From Nitrospinota bacterium (lineage in GTDB: Bacteria; Nitrospinota; Nitrospinia; Nitrospinales; VA-1), in the NCBI GenBank assembly GCA_014382285.1, contig JACNKA010000127.1, forward strand, positions 1 through 34,772: a stretch of 34,772 nt of DNA. The letters run 5' to 3'. The notes below the pieces were generated by a model that was given only the letters and a program-made list of their open reading frames with translations, had not been told where the DNA came from and searched no databases. Positions within the stretch are counted from its first letter, which is position 1. The number at the start of each line of letters is the position of its first letter. This document shows, one piece after another, positions 14,796 through 24,089 of the stretch. The translations under genes and the position numbers were made by a program.

Positions 14796-15323
14796 ATGAT
14801 GCACGCAACCACAATACTCGCTGTCCGTCACAAGGGCCAGGTCGTCATCGGCGGTGACGGGCAAGTCAGCCTGGGCAATACAGTTATGAAACATACTGCC
14901 AGCAAAGTCCGGCGCATGTACCACGACAATGTAGTCGGCGGTTTTGCAGGGTCTACCGCAGACGCGTTTTCGCTGTTTGCCCGGTTTGAAGAAAAACTTG
15001 AAAAATTTCAGGGCAACTTGCCCCGCTCGGCAGTGGAACTGGCCAAAGACTGGCGCACCGACAAAATGCTGAGACGACTGGAGGCCATGCTGATTGTTGT
15101 CGATAAAGATCACTCCCTCCTGCTTTCTGGAACGGGAGACGTGATCGAATCCGATGATGGAGTTTTAGCCATCGGTTCCGGGGGCATGTTTGCTTCCGCC
15201 GCTGCCAAGGCTCTGGTGCAACACAGTGATCTTTCGGCCCGGCAAATCGTAGAAGAATCGATGAAGATCACCGAGTCGATCTGCATTTATACCAACTCGC
15301 ATTTAACGCTTGAGGAATTGTAG
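14796..15323 (+). CDS. hslV: HslV, protease subunit of the HslUV complex
   Basis: Threonine protease of the two-ring HslUV ATP-dependent protease. From ATG 14796 the protein is 175 aa. The active N-terminal Thr would be freed from a short propeptide MMHA, giving [40 protein letters not shown], the [10 protein letters not shown] segment and the C-terminal [15 protein letters not shown] are typical. The track ORF starts 41 codons earlier inside xerC, so the ATG near 14796 is preferred. There is no ribosome site; a TACAAT hexamer lies eight bases upstream (see findings). hslU follows after three bases. Confidence 0.95.
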   Translation: MMHATTILAVRHKGQVVIGGDGQVSLGNTVMKHTASKVRRMYHDNVVGGFAGSTADAFSLFARFEEKLEKFQGNLPRSAVELAKDWRTDKMLRRLEAMLIVVDKDHSLLLSGTGDVIESDDGVLAIGSGGMFASAAAKALVQHSDLSARQIVEESMKITESICIYTNSHLTLEEL

Positions 15324-15326
15324 TTC

Positions 15327-16739
15327 ATGAATGAAACAGTACTAACCCAGCCTAAACGTGTGGATGCTAATGACACGTTCATGGCGTCACTGACTCCGAA
15401 ACAAATTGTTGAGGAGTTGGATAAATTTATCGTCGGCCAAACCAACGCCAAGCGGGCAGTGGGCATTGCCCTGCGCAATCGCTGGCGTCGGCTGCAACTC
15501 CCCGATTCCCTTCGCGACGAAGTAGGGCCTAAAAATATTCTCATGATCGGCCCGACAGGGGTGGGCAAGACCGAAATCGCCCGACGTCTGGCAAAGCTTT
15601 CCAAGTCTCCTTTCATCAAAGTCGAGGCTTCCAAGTATACCGAAGTGGGTTATGTCGGGCGTGATGTCGAATCCATGATCCGCGATCTGGTGGAATTGTC
15701 GAAAAATATGGTTAAAGAAGAAATGGAGGCCACCTTCCGCGGGCAAGCTCGTGAACTGGCTGTAGAAAAACTTCTGGACTTACTTCTTCCCCCACCTGCG
15801 GGAATGCAGGGAAAACCCGGCTTTAATCTGGACTCGAATGGCAAACTGCATTACGAGCAGACTCGTGAAAAATTCGCCCAGATGCTGAAGGAAGGCAAGC
15901 TCGATGATCGCGAAGTCGAAATTCAGGTACGAGATAAAACTCCCACAATCATCGACATGAATGCTGGAGCGGGAATGGAAGAAATGGGCAACAACATAAA
16001 GGACATGCTCGGTTCCATTTTGCCGCAGAAGACCACAAGTAAAAAACTGAAAGTGCCGGATGCCTTCAAGGTTCTTTGCCAGGAAGAAGCAGAGAAATTG
16101 CTCGATCAGGACATAGTCATGCAGGAAACCCTGAAGCGTGTCGAACAAAATGGAATCATCTTCATTGATGAGGTAGACAAAATAATAGGCCGTCAGTCTG
16201 GCGGAACCAGTGGGCCCGATGTCTCCCGCGAAGGGGTGCAACGTGACCTTCTGCCTATCGTTGAAGGCTCATCGGTCAACACCAAGTATGGCATCGTGAA
16301 AACCGACCACATCCTTTTCATTGCGGCGGGGGCCTTTCACGCTGCCAAGCCGTCTGATCTGATCCCTGAATTTCAGGGCCGCTTCCCGATTCGTGTTGAG
16401 CTGGATTCTCTGACCAAGGATGATTTCGTCCGCATTCTTACGGAGCCCGATAACGCTTTGGTCAAGCAATACACCGCGCTACTGAAAACAGAGCACGTCA
16501 ACCTGAGCTTTATGGAAGATGCCATCGACCAGATTGCGGAAATGTCCGCGCTGGTTAACCAGCGCACAGAAAACATCGGCGCACGGCGACTTCAAACCAT
16601 CATGGAAAAGTTTCTCGAAGAAATTTCTTTTGATGCGCCGGATCTGGAAGAAAAAAGTATCACGATTGATGCCAATTATATTCGCGATAAACTGAAAGAC
16701 ATTATTCAGGATGAAGACCTGAGCCGTTATATCCTTTAA
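15327..16739 (+). CDS. hslU: HslU, ATPase subunit of HslUV
   Basis: AAA+ unfoldase that feeds substrates to HslV. The 470-aa length is typical. Walker A is GPTGVGKT (75-82), the following [17 protein letters not shown] is the pore and family signature, and Walker B is IIFIDEVDK; sensor regions and the C-terminal DLSRYIL tail, which inserts between HslV subunits, are present. The I-domain between Walker A and B is intact. It begins three bases after the hslV stop, so the subunits are cotranscribed. Nothing unusual. Confidence 0.97.
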   Translation: MNETVLTQPKRVDANDTFMASLTPKQIVEELDKFIVGQTNAKRAVGIALRNRWRRLQLPDSLRDEVGPKNILMIGPTGVGKTEIARRLAKLSKSPFIKVEASKYTEVGYVGRDVESMIRDLVELSKNMVKEEMEATFRGQARELAVEKLLDLLLPPPAGMQGKPGFNLDSNGKLHYEQTREKFAQMLKEGKLDDREVEIQVRDKTPTIIDMNAGAGMEEMGNNIKDMLGSILPQKTTSKKLKVPDAFKVLCQEEAEKLLDQDIVMQETLKRVEQNGIIFIDEVDKIIGRQSGGTSGPDVSREGVQRDLLPIVEGSSVNTKYGIVKTDHILFIAAGAFHAAKPSDLIPEFQGRFPIRVELDSLTKDDFVRILTEPDNALVKQYTALLKTEHVNLSFMEDAIDQIAEMSALVNQRTENIGARRLQTIMEKFLEEISFDAPDLEEKSITIDANYIRDKLKDIIQDEDLSRYIL

Positions 16740-16769
16740 AAATTTCATTTCCACAGGGACCCTTGATCC

Positions 16770-17678
16770 ATGCAAAAACTCATCCACAAAGCAGAAATTC
16801 TTCTAGAAGCTCTGCCTTACATCAAAAGCTTCTACGGTAAAACCATCGTCATCAAATACGGCGGCAATGCCATGGTTTCGGATGATCTCAAGGAAAATTT
16901 CGCCCTCGATATTGTCATGATGAAATACATCGGCATAAACCCGGTTGTGGTTCACGGGGGCGGCCCGCAGATCGACAAAACCCTCAAGGCGCTGGGAATT
17001 CAATCACAATTTGTTGAGGGGCAACGTGTAACCAGCAAGGAAACCATTGATGTGGTGGAAATGGTTCTTGGCGGAAAAGTGAATAAAGAGATTGTTTCCC
17101 TGATCAACAATCAAGGAGGCAATGCGGTGGGCATCACCGGAAAAGATGGTGACCTGATTTTTGCAAAACGGCATAAAAAGGTGAAGCATTCGCCAGAAAC
17201 GGACCGCCCGGAAATTATTGACCTGGGGCTGGTCGGCGAGATCACTAAAGTGAACCCGCGAATTTTGGAGACACTGGACAAGAGTGGTTTTATTCCCGTT
17301 ATCGCACCCATCGGCAGAGGGGAAAACGGAGAAACGCTCAACATTAATGCCGACTTTGTGGCCTCTCATATCGCATCAGCTCTGAAAGCCGAAAAGTTGA
17401 TTTTGATGACCGATACCGAAGGGGTAAAAAATAAAGCTGGAAAACTACAATCTGGTCTCAGCCGAAAAAATGCTTCCGACCTGATTCGAAGTAAGGTCAT
17501 TCGCGATGGGATGCTGCCAAAAGTCAATTGTTGTCTGGATGCTCTTAAATCCGGAGTCCATAAAACTCACATCATTGATGGCCGTGTTCGGCACGCCTTG
17601 TTACTGGAGGTTTTCACAGCAGAAGGTATCGGAACCCAAATAGTGGAAAAAGCGAATGATATGAAAACAGCCCACTAG
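16770..17678 (+). CDS. argB: Acetylglutamate kinase
   Basis: Phosphorylates N-acetylglutamate in arginine biosynthesis. The 302-aa protein shows KYGGNAM (ATP phosphate loop), VVHGGGPQIDKTL (substrate-binding) and NINADFVASHIASALKAEKLILMTDTEGV (kinase core). Length and motifs fit the arginine-sensitive long form with an N-terminal helix (MQKLIHKAEILLEALPYIK). No other arg gene is nearby. The last His codon and TAG stop (CACTAG) fall in a degenerate copy of the gene-end repeat, CACTAGCCGTGGAGGC. Confidence 0.95.
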   Translation: MQKLIHKAEILLEALPYIKSFYGKTIVIKYGGNAMVSDDLKENFALDIVMMKYIGINPVVVHGGGPQIDKTLKALGIQSQFVEGQRVTSKETIDVVEMVLGGKVNKEIVSLINNQGGNAVGITGKDGDLIFAKRHKKVKHSPETDRPEIIDLGLVGEITKVNPRILETLDKSGFIPVIAPIGRGENGETLNINADFVASHIASALKAEKLILMTDTEGVKNKAGKLQSGLSRKNASDLIRSKVIRDGMLPKVNCCLDALKSGVHKTHIIDGRVRHALLLEVFTAEGIGTQIVEKANDMKTAH

Positions 17679-17688
17679 CCGTGGAGGC
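17673..17688 (+). repeat. Degenerate gene-end repeat at the argB stop
   Basis: CACTAGCCGTGGAGGC resembles the array motif CACTCGGCGTGGGGCC. As at 8623, the CAC-TAG is the last codon and stop of the gene. Confidence 0.45.
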
Positions 17689-17765
17689 AAATGACAAGCA
17701 CCGCTAAGCCGAGAGAACCCGGCCAATTAACGCCATTGCAGTGAAACCTGCACGGTGGGTTAATA

Positions 17766-17794
17766 TTGACAAAGATTTTTCAGGTTGATAGTTT
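17766..17794 (+). promoter_or_regulatory. Candidate sigma-70 promoter of hrcA-grpE
   Basis: TTGACA, a 17-base spacer and TAGTTT, the same hexamers and spacing as at umuDC. The expected start would leave a leader of about 40 bases before the hrcA ATG. No CIRCE element (TTAGCACTC-N9-GAGTGCTAA) is visible around it. Confidence 0.55.
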
Positions 17795-17840
17795 GTTAGA
17801 GTAAGCAGGATTTTGAAAACCTTTCAGCGATGTCTATACA

Positions 17841-18902
17841 ATGAGCACGTCTTTATTGGATGAAAGAAGCAAAGTTGTTCTTTTAGCCGTCATCGATAAA
17901 TATATCGAGTCTGCCGAGCCGGTGGGTTCTCGTACCGTGGCCAAAATTCACCCTGACCACCTCAGTCCTGCCACACTCAGAAACGTGATGGCCGACTTGG
18001 AGGAAAAGGGTTTTCTGAGTCAACCGCATACGTCAGCAGGCCGTGTTCCCACTGATAAAGGCTATCGGTTTTATGTGAACCATCTTTTACGTCCGCAAAG
18101 CTTTTTAATGACCGCCGAAGTGCTGTCAGATACCCATGAACTTGAGTACCCGATCGGAAAACAAAACCTGCAAGGATTACTTGAACAGGCTTGCGAAAAT
18201 CTCTCCACGATCACCCATCAAACAGGGTTGGTCATGCTACCCAGTTTTTCAAGTGCCTGCTTCAAACATATCGAATTTACCAAAGTAAGCCCACAGGCGG
18301 CATTGGCCGTATTTTTCTCCGAACAAGGTATTCTGCAAAACAAAGTACTGCCCATTGACTCTAATATGACTCAGGGTCAGCTGACCTCTATTTCCAATTA
18401 CTTAAATGACGAGTTCAGCGGAAAACCTATCAAGTGGATTCGACGAGAATTGCTGAAACGGTTGAAACTTGAAAAGAAACACTATAATAATCTGGCAAAA
18501 AAAGCCCACACCCTTTCCTCCGCCCTGTTTGCGGAAGAGCAGGAGAATAGCGAACTGCTTGTAGAAGGTGCCTTGAATTTTCTCGACCAGCCTGAGTTCA
18601 CAGAAGATATCGGTAAAATCAAAGCTCTTCTACTGACTCTCGAAGAGAAAACCAAACTGATCAACCTGCTCGACCTTTGCCTGCACCATGATGGAATGAC
18701 CATATTGATCGGCGAGGAAAACCTACAGGAAGAAATGGGGAACTGCAGTTTGATTGCACAAAATTATCAGTTGGGAAAAGACAATGTTGGAACACTGGCT
18801 GTCTTCGGTTCTAAAAGGATGGACTATAAACGTATTATTTCTATTGTGAACCATACTGCAAAGATGGTCTCCAAGTTAATATCTGAAAATCAGGGAGTTT
18901 GA
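17841..18902 (+). CDS. hrcA: Heat-shock repressor HrcA
   Basis: Repressor of class I heat-shock genes that binds CIRCE operators. The 353-aa protein has the N-terminal winged helix (LDERSKVVLLAVIDKYIESAEPVGSRTVAK, LSPATLRNVMADLEEKGFLSQPHTSAGRVPTDKGYRFYV), then the GAF-like and inserted dimer domains; the end (DNVGTLAVFGSKRMDYKRIISIV) is the usual C-terminal motif. It heads a two-gene unit with grpE, four bases apart. Usually these genes precede dnaK-dnaJ; here mutM follows instead. No ribosome site is obvious before the ATG. Confidence 0.95.
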   Translation: MSTSLLDERSKVVLLAVIDKYIESAEPVGSRTVAKIHPDHLSPATLRNVMADLEEKGFLSQPHTSAGRVPTDKGYRFYVNHLLRPQSFLMTAEVLSDTHELEYPIGKQNLQGLLEQACENLSTITHQTGLVMLPSFSSACFKHIEFTKVSPQAALAVFFSEQGILQNKVLPIDSNMTQGQLTSISNYLNDEFSGKPIKWIRRELLKRLKLEKKHYNNLAKKAHTLSSALFAEEQENSELLVEGALNFLDQPEFTEDIGKIKALLLTLEEKTKLINLLDLCLHHDGMTILIGEENLQEEMGNCSLIAQNYQLGKDNVGTLAVFGSKRMDYKRIISIVNHTAKMVSKLISENQGV

Positions 18903-18906
18903 AAAA

Positions 18907-19539
18907 GTGACATCTAAAGAAAAAAAACCGCAGGCCCCGGAAGCTCTTGAACCTGAAATTCTGGAGCCCGATGTTCTGGACCCTGAGGAAGACGCCCCTA
19001 CTGAGGAAGAAAAAAAGTTAAGCCCCATGGAAGAGCTTCAGGAACAACTGAAGAAAAAAGATGCGGAACTTGCTGAACAGAAAAATGATTTCCTGAGGGA
19101 AAAAGCCGATCTTGAAAATTTTCGCAAGCGACTGATCAAGGACAAGGCAGATGCCGTTCAATTTGCCAACGAACGACTCCTGAAAGAGTTGGTGCAGATT
19201 GACGACAACATGGATAGAGCCTTGAACACCCCCAATGCTTCTCTGGAAAGTTTCAGAGAAGGCGTGGAAATGATTCATAAACAGCTCACCACATTCCTCA
19301 AGAACCAAAAGGTGGAACCTATTGAAGCGGTGGGAAAACCTTTTGACCCGAGCCTTCATGAGGTCATGACTCAACTGGAATCTGAAGAACACGACGAAAA
19401 CACTGTGATGCAGGAATATTCCAAAGGTTATACTTTGAATGGACGAATTCTTCACTCTGCTAAAGTGGTGATCTCTAAAAAACCCGCTATAGAGACGCCA
19501 ACGCCCAAAGAAGAAGAAAGTGTTGAGGGTGCGGAATAA
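18907..19539 (+). CDS. grpE: GrpE, nucleotide-exchange factor of DnaK
   Basis: Releases ADP from DnaK during the chaperone cycle. The 210-aa protein has an acidic, Pro/Glu-rich disordered N-terminus (about 1-40), a long dimer coiled coil (LQEQLKKKDAELAEQKNDFLREKADLENFRKR) and the C-terminal beta domain with FDPSLHEVMTQLES and GYTLNGRILHSAKVVIS, both family signatures. The GTG start has GGGAG nine bases upstream. It is translated directly after hrcA. Confidence 0.95.
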   Translation: MTSKEKKPQAPEALEPEILEPDVLDPEEDAPTEEEKKLSPMEELQEQLKKKDAELAEQKNDFLREKADLENFRKRLIKDKADAVQFANERLLKELVQIDDNMDRALNTPNASLESFREGVEMIHKQLTTFLKNQKVEPIEAVGKPFDPSLHEVMTQLESEEHDENTVMQEYSKGYTLNGRILHSAKVVISKKPAIETPTPKEEESVEGAE

Positions 19540-19595
19540 TATGTTTGCCCTGCCTCATTTGGGCAGAGCTTCCATTCACCCCCCCATTTACATCC

Positions 19596-20426
19596 ATGCC
19601 CGAACTTCCTGAAGTCGAAACCCTGAGACGGGCTCTTCTTCCTCTGGTCCTCAACAAAACCTGCACAGCTCTCAAGTTCTACCGCAAAGACATCCGCTTT
19701 CCCATCCCTCAAGATACTTTGCAGAAACAAATGGTGAATCAGGTGGTTTCGCAAATCCAACGCATCGGTAAATACCTGCTTTTGAAAGTTCCCCAAGGGG
19801 CAATGCTCTTGCATCTCGGTATGAGCGGACGTGTTTCCTTTAAAACTTCAATGAGTCCTAGGGAAAAGCACACACACGCTATTTTCCAATTTGGATGCGA
19901 AACCTTTCTGCACTTTGTTGATCCAAGACGGTTTGGTTGCATACTCTGGGTTCCGCAAAGCGGAGAACATCCGTTACTGGACAAACTCGGGCCGGACCCT
20001 TTCTCACCAGAAGCCAACGCCGAGGCTTTGAAAGGTCTGGCTAAAAACTGTCGTTCGCCCATTAAAACTTTTATCATGGACGCCAGACGCATCACAGGAA
20101 TTGGCAATATTTACGCCTGTGAATCTCTGTACCTGGCAGGCATTAACCCCAAACGTAAAGCCGGGAGAGTCACTCTCGCGGAATGGGATCGGCTCCTTGC
20201 CTGCGTCCGCTCCACTTTGGAAAACAGCATTGCCGCAGGGGGAACCACCCTACGCGACTTCTTCGACCCCGGCGGTAAAGCGGGATATTATGCGGTGAAA
20301 CTATCTGTTTACGGTAAAGAGGACGAACCTTGCCCAAAATGCACAACTCCCATATCACGCCTGATCCATTCGGGACGATCCACGTTCTTCTGCAAAACCT
20401 GCCAATCGGGCAACGCCCGAAGGTGA
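19596..20426 (+). CDS. mutM: Formamidopyrimidine-DNA glycosylase (Fpg/MutM)
   Basis: Base-excision repair glycosylase/AP-lyase removing oxidised purines such as 8-oxoguanine. ATG 19596 gives 276 aa starting MPELPEVE, so Pro2 (the Schiff-base nucleophile) and Glu3 are in place. The helix-two-turn-helix ITGIGNIYACESLYLAGINP and the C-terminal zinc finger CPKC...CKTC are complete. The track's start 17 codons earlier would hide Pro2 and is rejected. It lies 56 bases after grpE in the same direction. A TCGGGCaacGCCCGA hairpin lies in the last codons (20406-20420) and may slow or end transcription. Confidence 0.96.
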   Translation: MPELPEVETLRRALLPLVLNKTCTALKFYRKDIRFPIPQDTLQKQMVNQVVSQIQRIGKYLLLKVPQGAMLLHLGMSGRVSFKTSMSPREKHTHAIFQFGCETFLHFVDPRRFGCILWVPQSGEHPLLDKLGPDPFSPEANAEALKGLAKNCRSPIKTFIMDARRITGIGNIYACESLYLAGINPKRKAGRVTLAEWDRLLACVRSTLENSIAAGGTTLRDFFDPGGKAGYYAVKLSVYGKEDEPCPKCTTPISRLIHSGRSTFFCKTCQSGNARR

Positions 20427-20494
20427 CAGAGAAATAGTTTTAACTGGATGATAAAACGATTGCTATTTACCTCTCTCGCCTGAGGGCCAAGTGG

Positions 20495-20500
20495 TATGAT
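20495..20500 (+). promoter_or_regulatory. Possible extended -10 promoter of the DUF4080 gene
   Basis: TGGTATGAT fits an extended -10 (TGnTATAAT-like) 43 bases before the TTG start. There is no clear -35. Confidence 0.3.
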
Positions 20501-20542
20501 ATTGTCATTCATTTTGCCAAACCATCAGGACAGGGGCCGGAT

Positions 20543-22174
20543 TTGAAACGTTCTATTGGACTCATAACGCTTAACGCAAAATTCATTCACTCTTCTCTGA
20601 GTTTACGATATCTGAGAAACTTCAGCCGCAATGCGGGCTACCAGAATATATGGATCCGGGAATTCGTCATCAACCAGCCAATCTGGAAAATTGCCGCCGA
20701 GATTCAGAAACTCAAACCCGCGGTTTTGGGAGTCGGTATTTATATCTGGAATCGGAGCCAGAGCCTGGAACTGATCGAACGTCTGCAAAAACAAATGCCT
20801 CATCTTAAAATTGTTGCAGGCGGACCAGAGGTGTCGTTTGAAAAAGAACACTCTCTGCCCTGCCCTGTAATTTCCGGCGAGGGTGAAAAAAAGTGGCTGG
20901 AGTTTCTTGAGTTGACACGCAAACAAGAGACCCCCTCCGAGGCAGTTCTTACACGCTGGCGGACCTTTGGAACTGACCTGCCAGAACTCATTCCCCCTTA
21001 CCTGGAAGAAGACTTCCCGCGCCTGAAAAACCGAATCGTTTATTTTGAAACATCCAGAGGCTGTCCTTACCTTTGCTCGTTCTGTTTATCCGCGTTGGAT
21101 AAAACGGTTCGCTACTTCGATGATGAAACCATCCAGAGTCAGATAAAAGAACTCATCACTGCGGGCATTCAGAAAATTAAATTTGTCGACCGCACTTTCA
21201 ACCTCAAGCCCGGGCGCATGAAAAAGCTGATGCAATGGTTGACTCAATTCGAAGGCAACGAATTTCATTTTGAGGTGGTGGGAGATATTTTAACTGCTGA
21301 CATTCTGGATTTTCTGGCAACAGTGCCTCCTGGCATGTTTCAGTTTGAGATTGGTATTCAAACGACCACCGAGGCCGTCCAGGAAACCATTCAAAGAAAA
21401 CAGAATAATGAAAAACTTTTTGAGACGATCCGGCAACTGGTAGAACAGGACCGCATTCATTTTCATTGCGACCTGATATTTGGCCTGCCCGGAGAAACAC
21501 TGGAAGATATTCGGCAATCTTTTTCCGAAGTGATGGCACTGAGACCTCATGAATTGCAGTTGGGTTTTCTAAAATTCCTTCCCGGAGCCCCCATCAACAA
21601 CCTTGTAGAAAAAGAACAATACCAGCACCACTCCACTCCACCATATGAACTGATTTCGCACCAGCATCTATCGGCAGAAGAAGTTCTGTATTTGAAAGAA
21701 TTCGAGGATATTTTTGATCGTTATTACAATTCCAAGCGGTTCCGTTTTTCCATTCACTACCTGCTCGAAAAAATGAACCCCGTAACCCTGTTCGACCGTT
21801 TGCGTGATCAGCATGAATCCCGCGAACTATTGATGAACCCCGTTTCTCTGGATGAGTATTACCGCATTTTCCGGGATACTTTTTATCCGGTTCCCACTCC
21901 CATGGAGCAGGATCTGCTGAAGTTGGACTATCTATATGCCCAAAGATCGTTTCGACTTCCTCAAATTCTAGCCACAAAATCTCCCGGGAGAACCTGGCAA
22001 AAAGACCGCAAAACACCGGTCATTCCCTTCAACCATGAGATTGAGATATGCGGATCGCAAGCCATTTTAAAAGTGGCCACAAATCCTGTATACTACGCCA
22101 TCGCGCATTCTCAGAATGGAGACGGCTATTTTCGCCGGCCCACCGTCAATGCCGTTTCAGGTCAGGGGGCATAA
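20543..22174 (+). CDS. B12-binding radical SAM protein, DUF4080 family
   Basis: Protein of 543 aa. The N-terminal ~150 residues are a cobalamin-binding Rossmann-like domain (ending VAGGPEVSFE). The radical SAM core starts FETSRGCPYLCSFCLS, with the iron-sulfur cysteines C174, C178 and C181, and continues through KFVDRTFNLKPGRM and a barrel (FGLPGETLEDIRQSF). The C-terminal DUF4080 region follows. Substrate and reaction are unknown for this family. The start codon is TTG with AGGGG upstream. It is not clearly cotranscribed with the amino-acid genes after it. No Cys or core motif is missing. Confidence 0.88.
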   Translation: MKRSIGLITLNAKFIHSSLSLRYLRNFSRNAGYQNIWIREFVINQPIWKIAAEIQKLKPAVLGVGIYIWNRSQSLELIERLQKQMPHLKIVAGGPEVSFEKEHSLPCPVISGEGEKKWLEFLELTRKQETPSEAVLTRWRTFGTDLPELIPPYLEEDFPRLKNRIVYFETSRGCPYLCSFCLSALDKTVRYFDDETIQSQIKELITAGIQKIKFVDRTFNLKPGRMKKLMQWLTQFEGNEFHFEVVGDILTADILDFLATVPPGMFQFEIGIQTTTEAVQETIQRKQNNEKLFETIRQLVEQDRIHFHCDLIFGLPGETLEDIRQSFSEVMALRPHELQLGFLKFLPGAPINNLVEKEQYQHHSTPPYELISHQHLSAEEVLYLKEFEDIFDRYYNSKRFRFSIHYLLEKMNPVTLFDRLRDQHESRELLMNPVSLDEYYRIFRDTFYPVPTPMEQDLLKLDYLYAQRSFRLPQILATKSPGRTWQKDRKTPVIPFNHEIEICGSQAILKVATNPVYYAIAHSQNGDGYFRRPTVNAVSGQGA

Positions 22175-22249
22175 CCCGATCTGTAAACCTCGAGTCGAAT
22201 AAAACAGGGCTGTATTGCCTCTTACAAAAAACACCATCAGGAAATAAAG

Positions 22250-23926
22250 ATGACACCTCTAAACTTGAAAAGCAGAGCTATAACCCAAGGGAACCGACGA
22301 GCCCCCAACCGCGCCATGTTAAGAGCGGTGGGTTTTACCGACGATGATTTCGACAAGCCCATAATTGGAGTCGCTAATGGGCAAAGTACCATCACTCCCT
22401 GTAACGCAGGGCTCGGCAAACTAGCTGATATCGCTTCAGCAAAAATCCGAACAAGTGGAGGTATGCCGCAAATGTTCGGAACCATCACCGTTAGCGATGG
22501 TATTTCCATGGGAACAGAAGGCATGAAATGTTCTCTGGTCAGCCGGGATGTGATCGCCGACTCCATCGAAACAGTTTGCCGTGGTGCCAGCATGGATGCC
22601 GTCATCTGCATAGGTGGTTGTGATAAAAATATGCCAGGAGCCATGATCGCCATGGCCCGGTTGAACATTCCTGGAATCTTCGTCTATGGCGGCACCATCA
22701 AACCCGGCAAGTTGGACGGCAAGGATCTGACCGTCGTCAACGTCTTTGAAGCGGTAGGGCAGTTTGGTGCTGGCTCCATTGATCAGAAGGAACTCACGGA
22801 TATCGAGAAAAATGCCTGTCCGGGTTTAGGTTCTTGCGGCGGTATGTTCACCGCCAACACAATGTCTTCTGCCTTTGAAACAATGGGCATGAGCCTGCCC
22901 TACAGTTCCACCATGGCCAATGAAGACAAGGACAAAGAAATCAGCGCAGGGGAAAGCGCGAAGGCTCTTTTAAATATGATTGAAAAGAATATTCTGCCAC
23001 GAGACATCATGACGCGGAAAGCTTTCGAAAATGCCATCGCAGTAATTATGGCTGTCGGCGGCTCCACCAATGCCGTCTTGCATCTTCTTGCAATTGCCCA
23101 CTCCGCCGGAGTGCCGTTGACCATTGATGACTTTGAAACTATCAGGAAGAAGATTCCTCTTTTTTGCGATTTAAAACCGTCAGGAAAATATGTTGCCATT
23201 GACCTGCACCATGCCGGTGGAATTCCACAAGTCATGAAGATGATGTTGAATGCAGGGCTCCTGCACGGCGATTGCATGACAGTGACAGGGAAAACTATCG
23301 CGGAAAACCTGAAAGATGTTCCCGACCAACCTCGGGAAGATCAGGATGTAATTCTCCCGCTGGATCGGCCAAAGGCACCCGAAGGCCATTTGGTTATTCT
23401 TAAGGGCAATCTCTGCAAGGAGGGCGCGGTCGCAAAAGTTTCCGGTGTTAAGACCCGAAAATTCACCGGCCCGGCACGTGTCTTTAATTCTGAAGAAGAA
23501 TGTCTCGATGCTATTCTCGATAACCGCATCAAGGCAGGCGATGTCCTGGTCATTCGTTTTGAGGGCCCAAAAGGGGGGCCGGGCATGCGCGAAATGCTGG
23601 CTCCCACCGCTGCCATTGTCGGCGAAGGGCTGGGGGATAAAGTCGCACTCATCACCGATGGTCGATTTTCTGGCGGTACTTATGGAATCGTTATCGGCCA
23701 CATCGCACCCGAGGCACAAATAGGCGGGCCGCTGGCTCTCCTTAAAGACAACGATACCATCGCCATTGATATGGATGCGAACGAGTTAAACGTAGAGTTA
23801 ACCGATGAAGAACTTGAAGAAAGAAGAAAAGGATTCGTCGCTCCAGCAATAAAATATCAGTCGGGTGTATTGGCTAAATACGCAAAACTTGTCGGCACTG
23901 CCAGTAAAGGTGCCGTGACCGACTAA
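22250..23926 (+). CDS. ilvD: Dihydroxy-acid dehydratase
   Basis: Iron-sulfur dehydratase of valine, isoleucine and pantothenate synthesis, removing water from 2,3-dihydroxy-3-methyl acids. The 558-aa protein has C51, C124 ([12 protein letters not shown]) and C196 ([15 protein letters not shown]) as cluster ligands, and the conserved C-terminal [12 protein letters not shown] and [15 protein letters not shown] lies eight bases before ATG. The usual ilv partners are not adjacent. One base after the TAA lies a full copy of the gene-end repeat. Confidence 0.96.
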   Translation: MTPLNLKSRAITQGNRRAPNRAMLRAVGFTDDDFDKPIIGVANGQSTITPCNAGLGKLADIASAKIRTSGGMPQMFGTITVSDGISMGTEGMKCSLVSRDVIADSIETVCRGASMDAVICIGGCDKNMPGAMIAMARLNIPGIFVYGGTIKPGKLDGKDLTVVNVFEAVGQFGAGSIDQKELTDIEKNACPGLGSCGGMFTANTMSSAFETMGMSLPYSSTMANEDKDKEISAGESAKALLNMIEKNILPRDIMTRKAFENAIAVIMAVGGSTNAVLHLLAIAHSAGVPLTIDDFETIRKKIPLFCDLKPSGKYVAIDLHHAGGIPQVMKMMLNAGLLHGDCMTVTGKTIAENLKDVPDQPREDQDVILPLDRPKAPEGHLVILKGNLCKEGAVAKVSGVKTRKFTGPARVFNSEEECLDAILDNRIKAGDVLVIRFEGPKGGPGMREMLAPTAAIVGEGLGDKVALITDGRFSGGTYGIVIGHIAPEAQIGGPLALLKDNDTIAIDMDANELNVELTDEELEERRKGFVAPAIKYQSGVLAKYAKLVGTASKGAVTD

Positions 23927-23927
23927 C

Positions 23928-23950
23928 CACTCGGCGTGGGGCCAACTTGC
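23928..23950 (+). repeat. Gene-end repeat after ilvD
   Basis: CACTCGGCGTGGGGCCAACT begins one base after the ilvD stop. Its first 16 bases are identical to the start of the array units at 8649-9009. Confidence 0.75.
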
Positions 23951-24032
23951 AATGGCCATTACTGCATACAAACCGTGTCGACGGCTTAATGTGGTTTTGA
24001 AAAACTACGGCCCGATAGTCTGAGGGGCTGAT

Positions 24033-24058
24033 GGCTGGGGTGATTCACAAACTCTCAT
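24033..24058 (+). repeat. Dispersed C/G-rich repeat, copy 3 (right end only)
   Basis: GGCTGGGGTGATTCACAAACTCTCAT matches the right end of copy 1 at 2417-2497 and its flank with a few changes. Only this end is present. Confidence 0.55.
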
Positions 24059-24089
24059 ACAAAATGCTGGTTACTCGGGTCAAGTTGTG

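Noticed and set aside
17679-17840. CIRCE operator before hrcA
   Set aside because: No TTAGCACTC or GAGTGCTAA half-site present.
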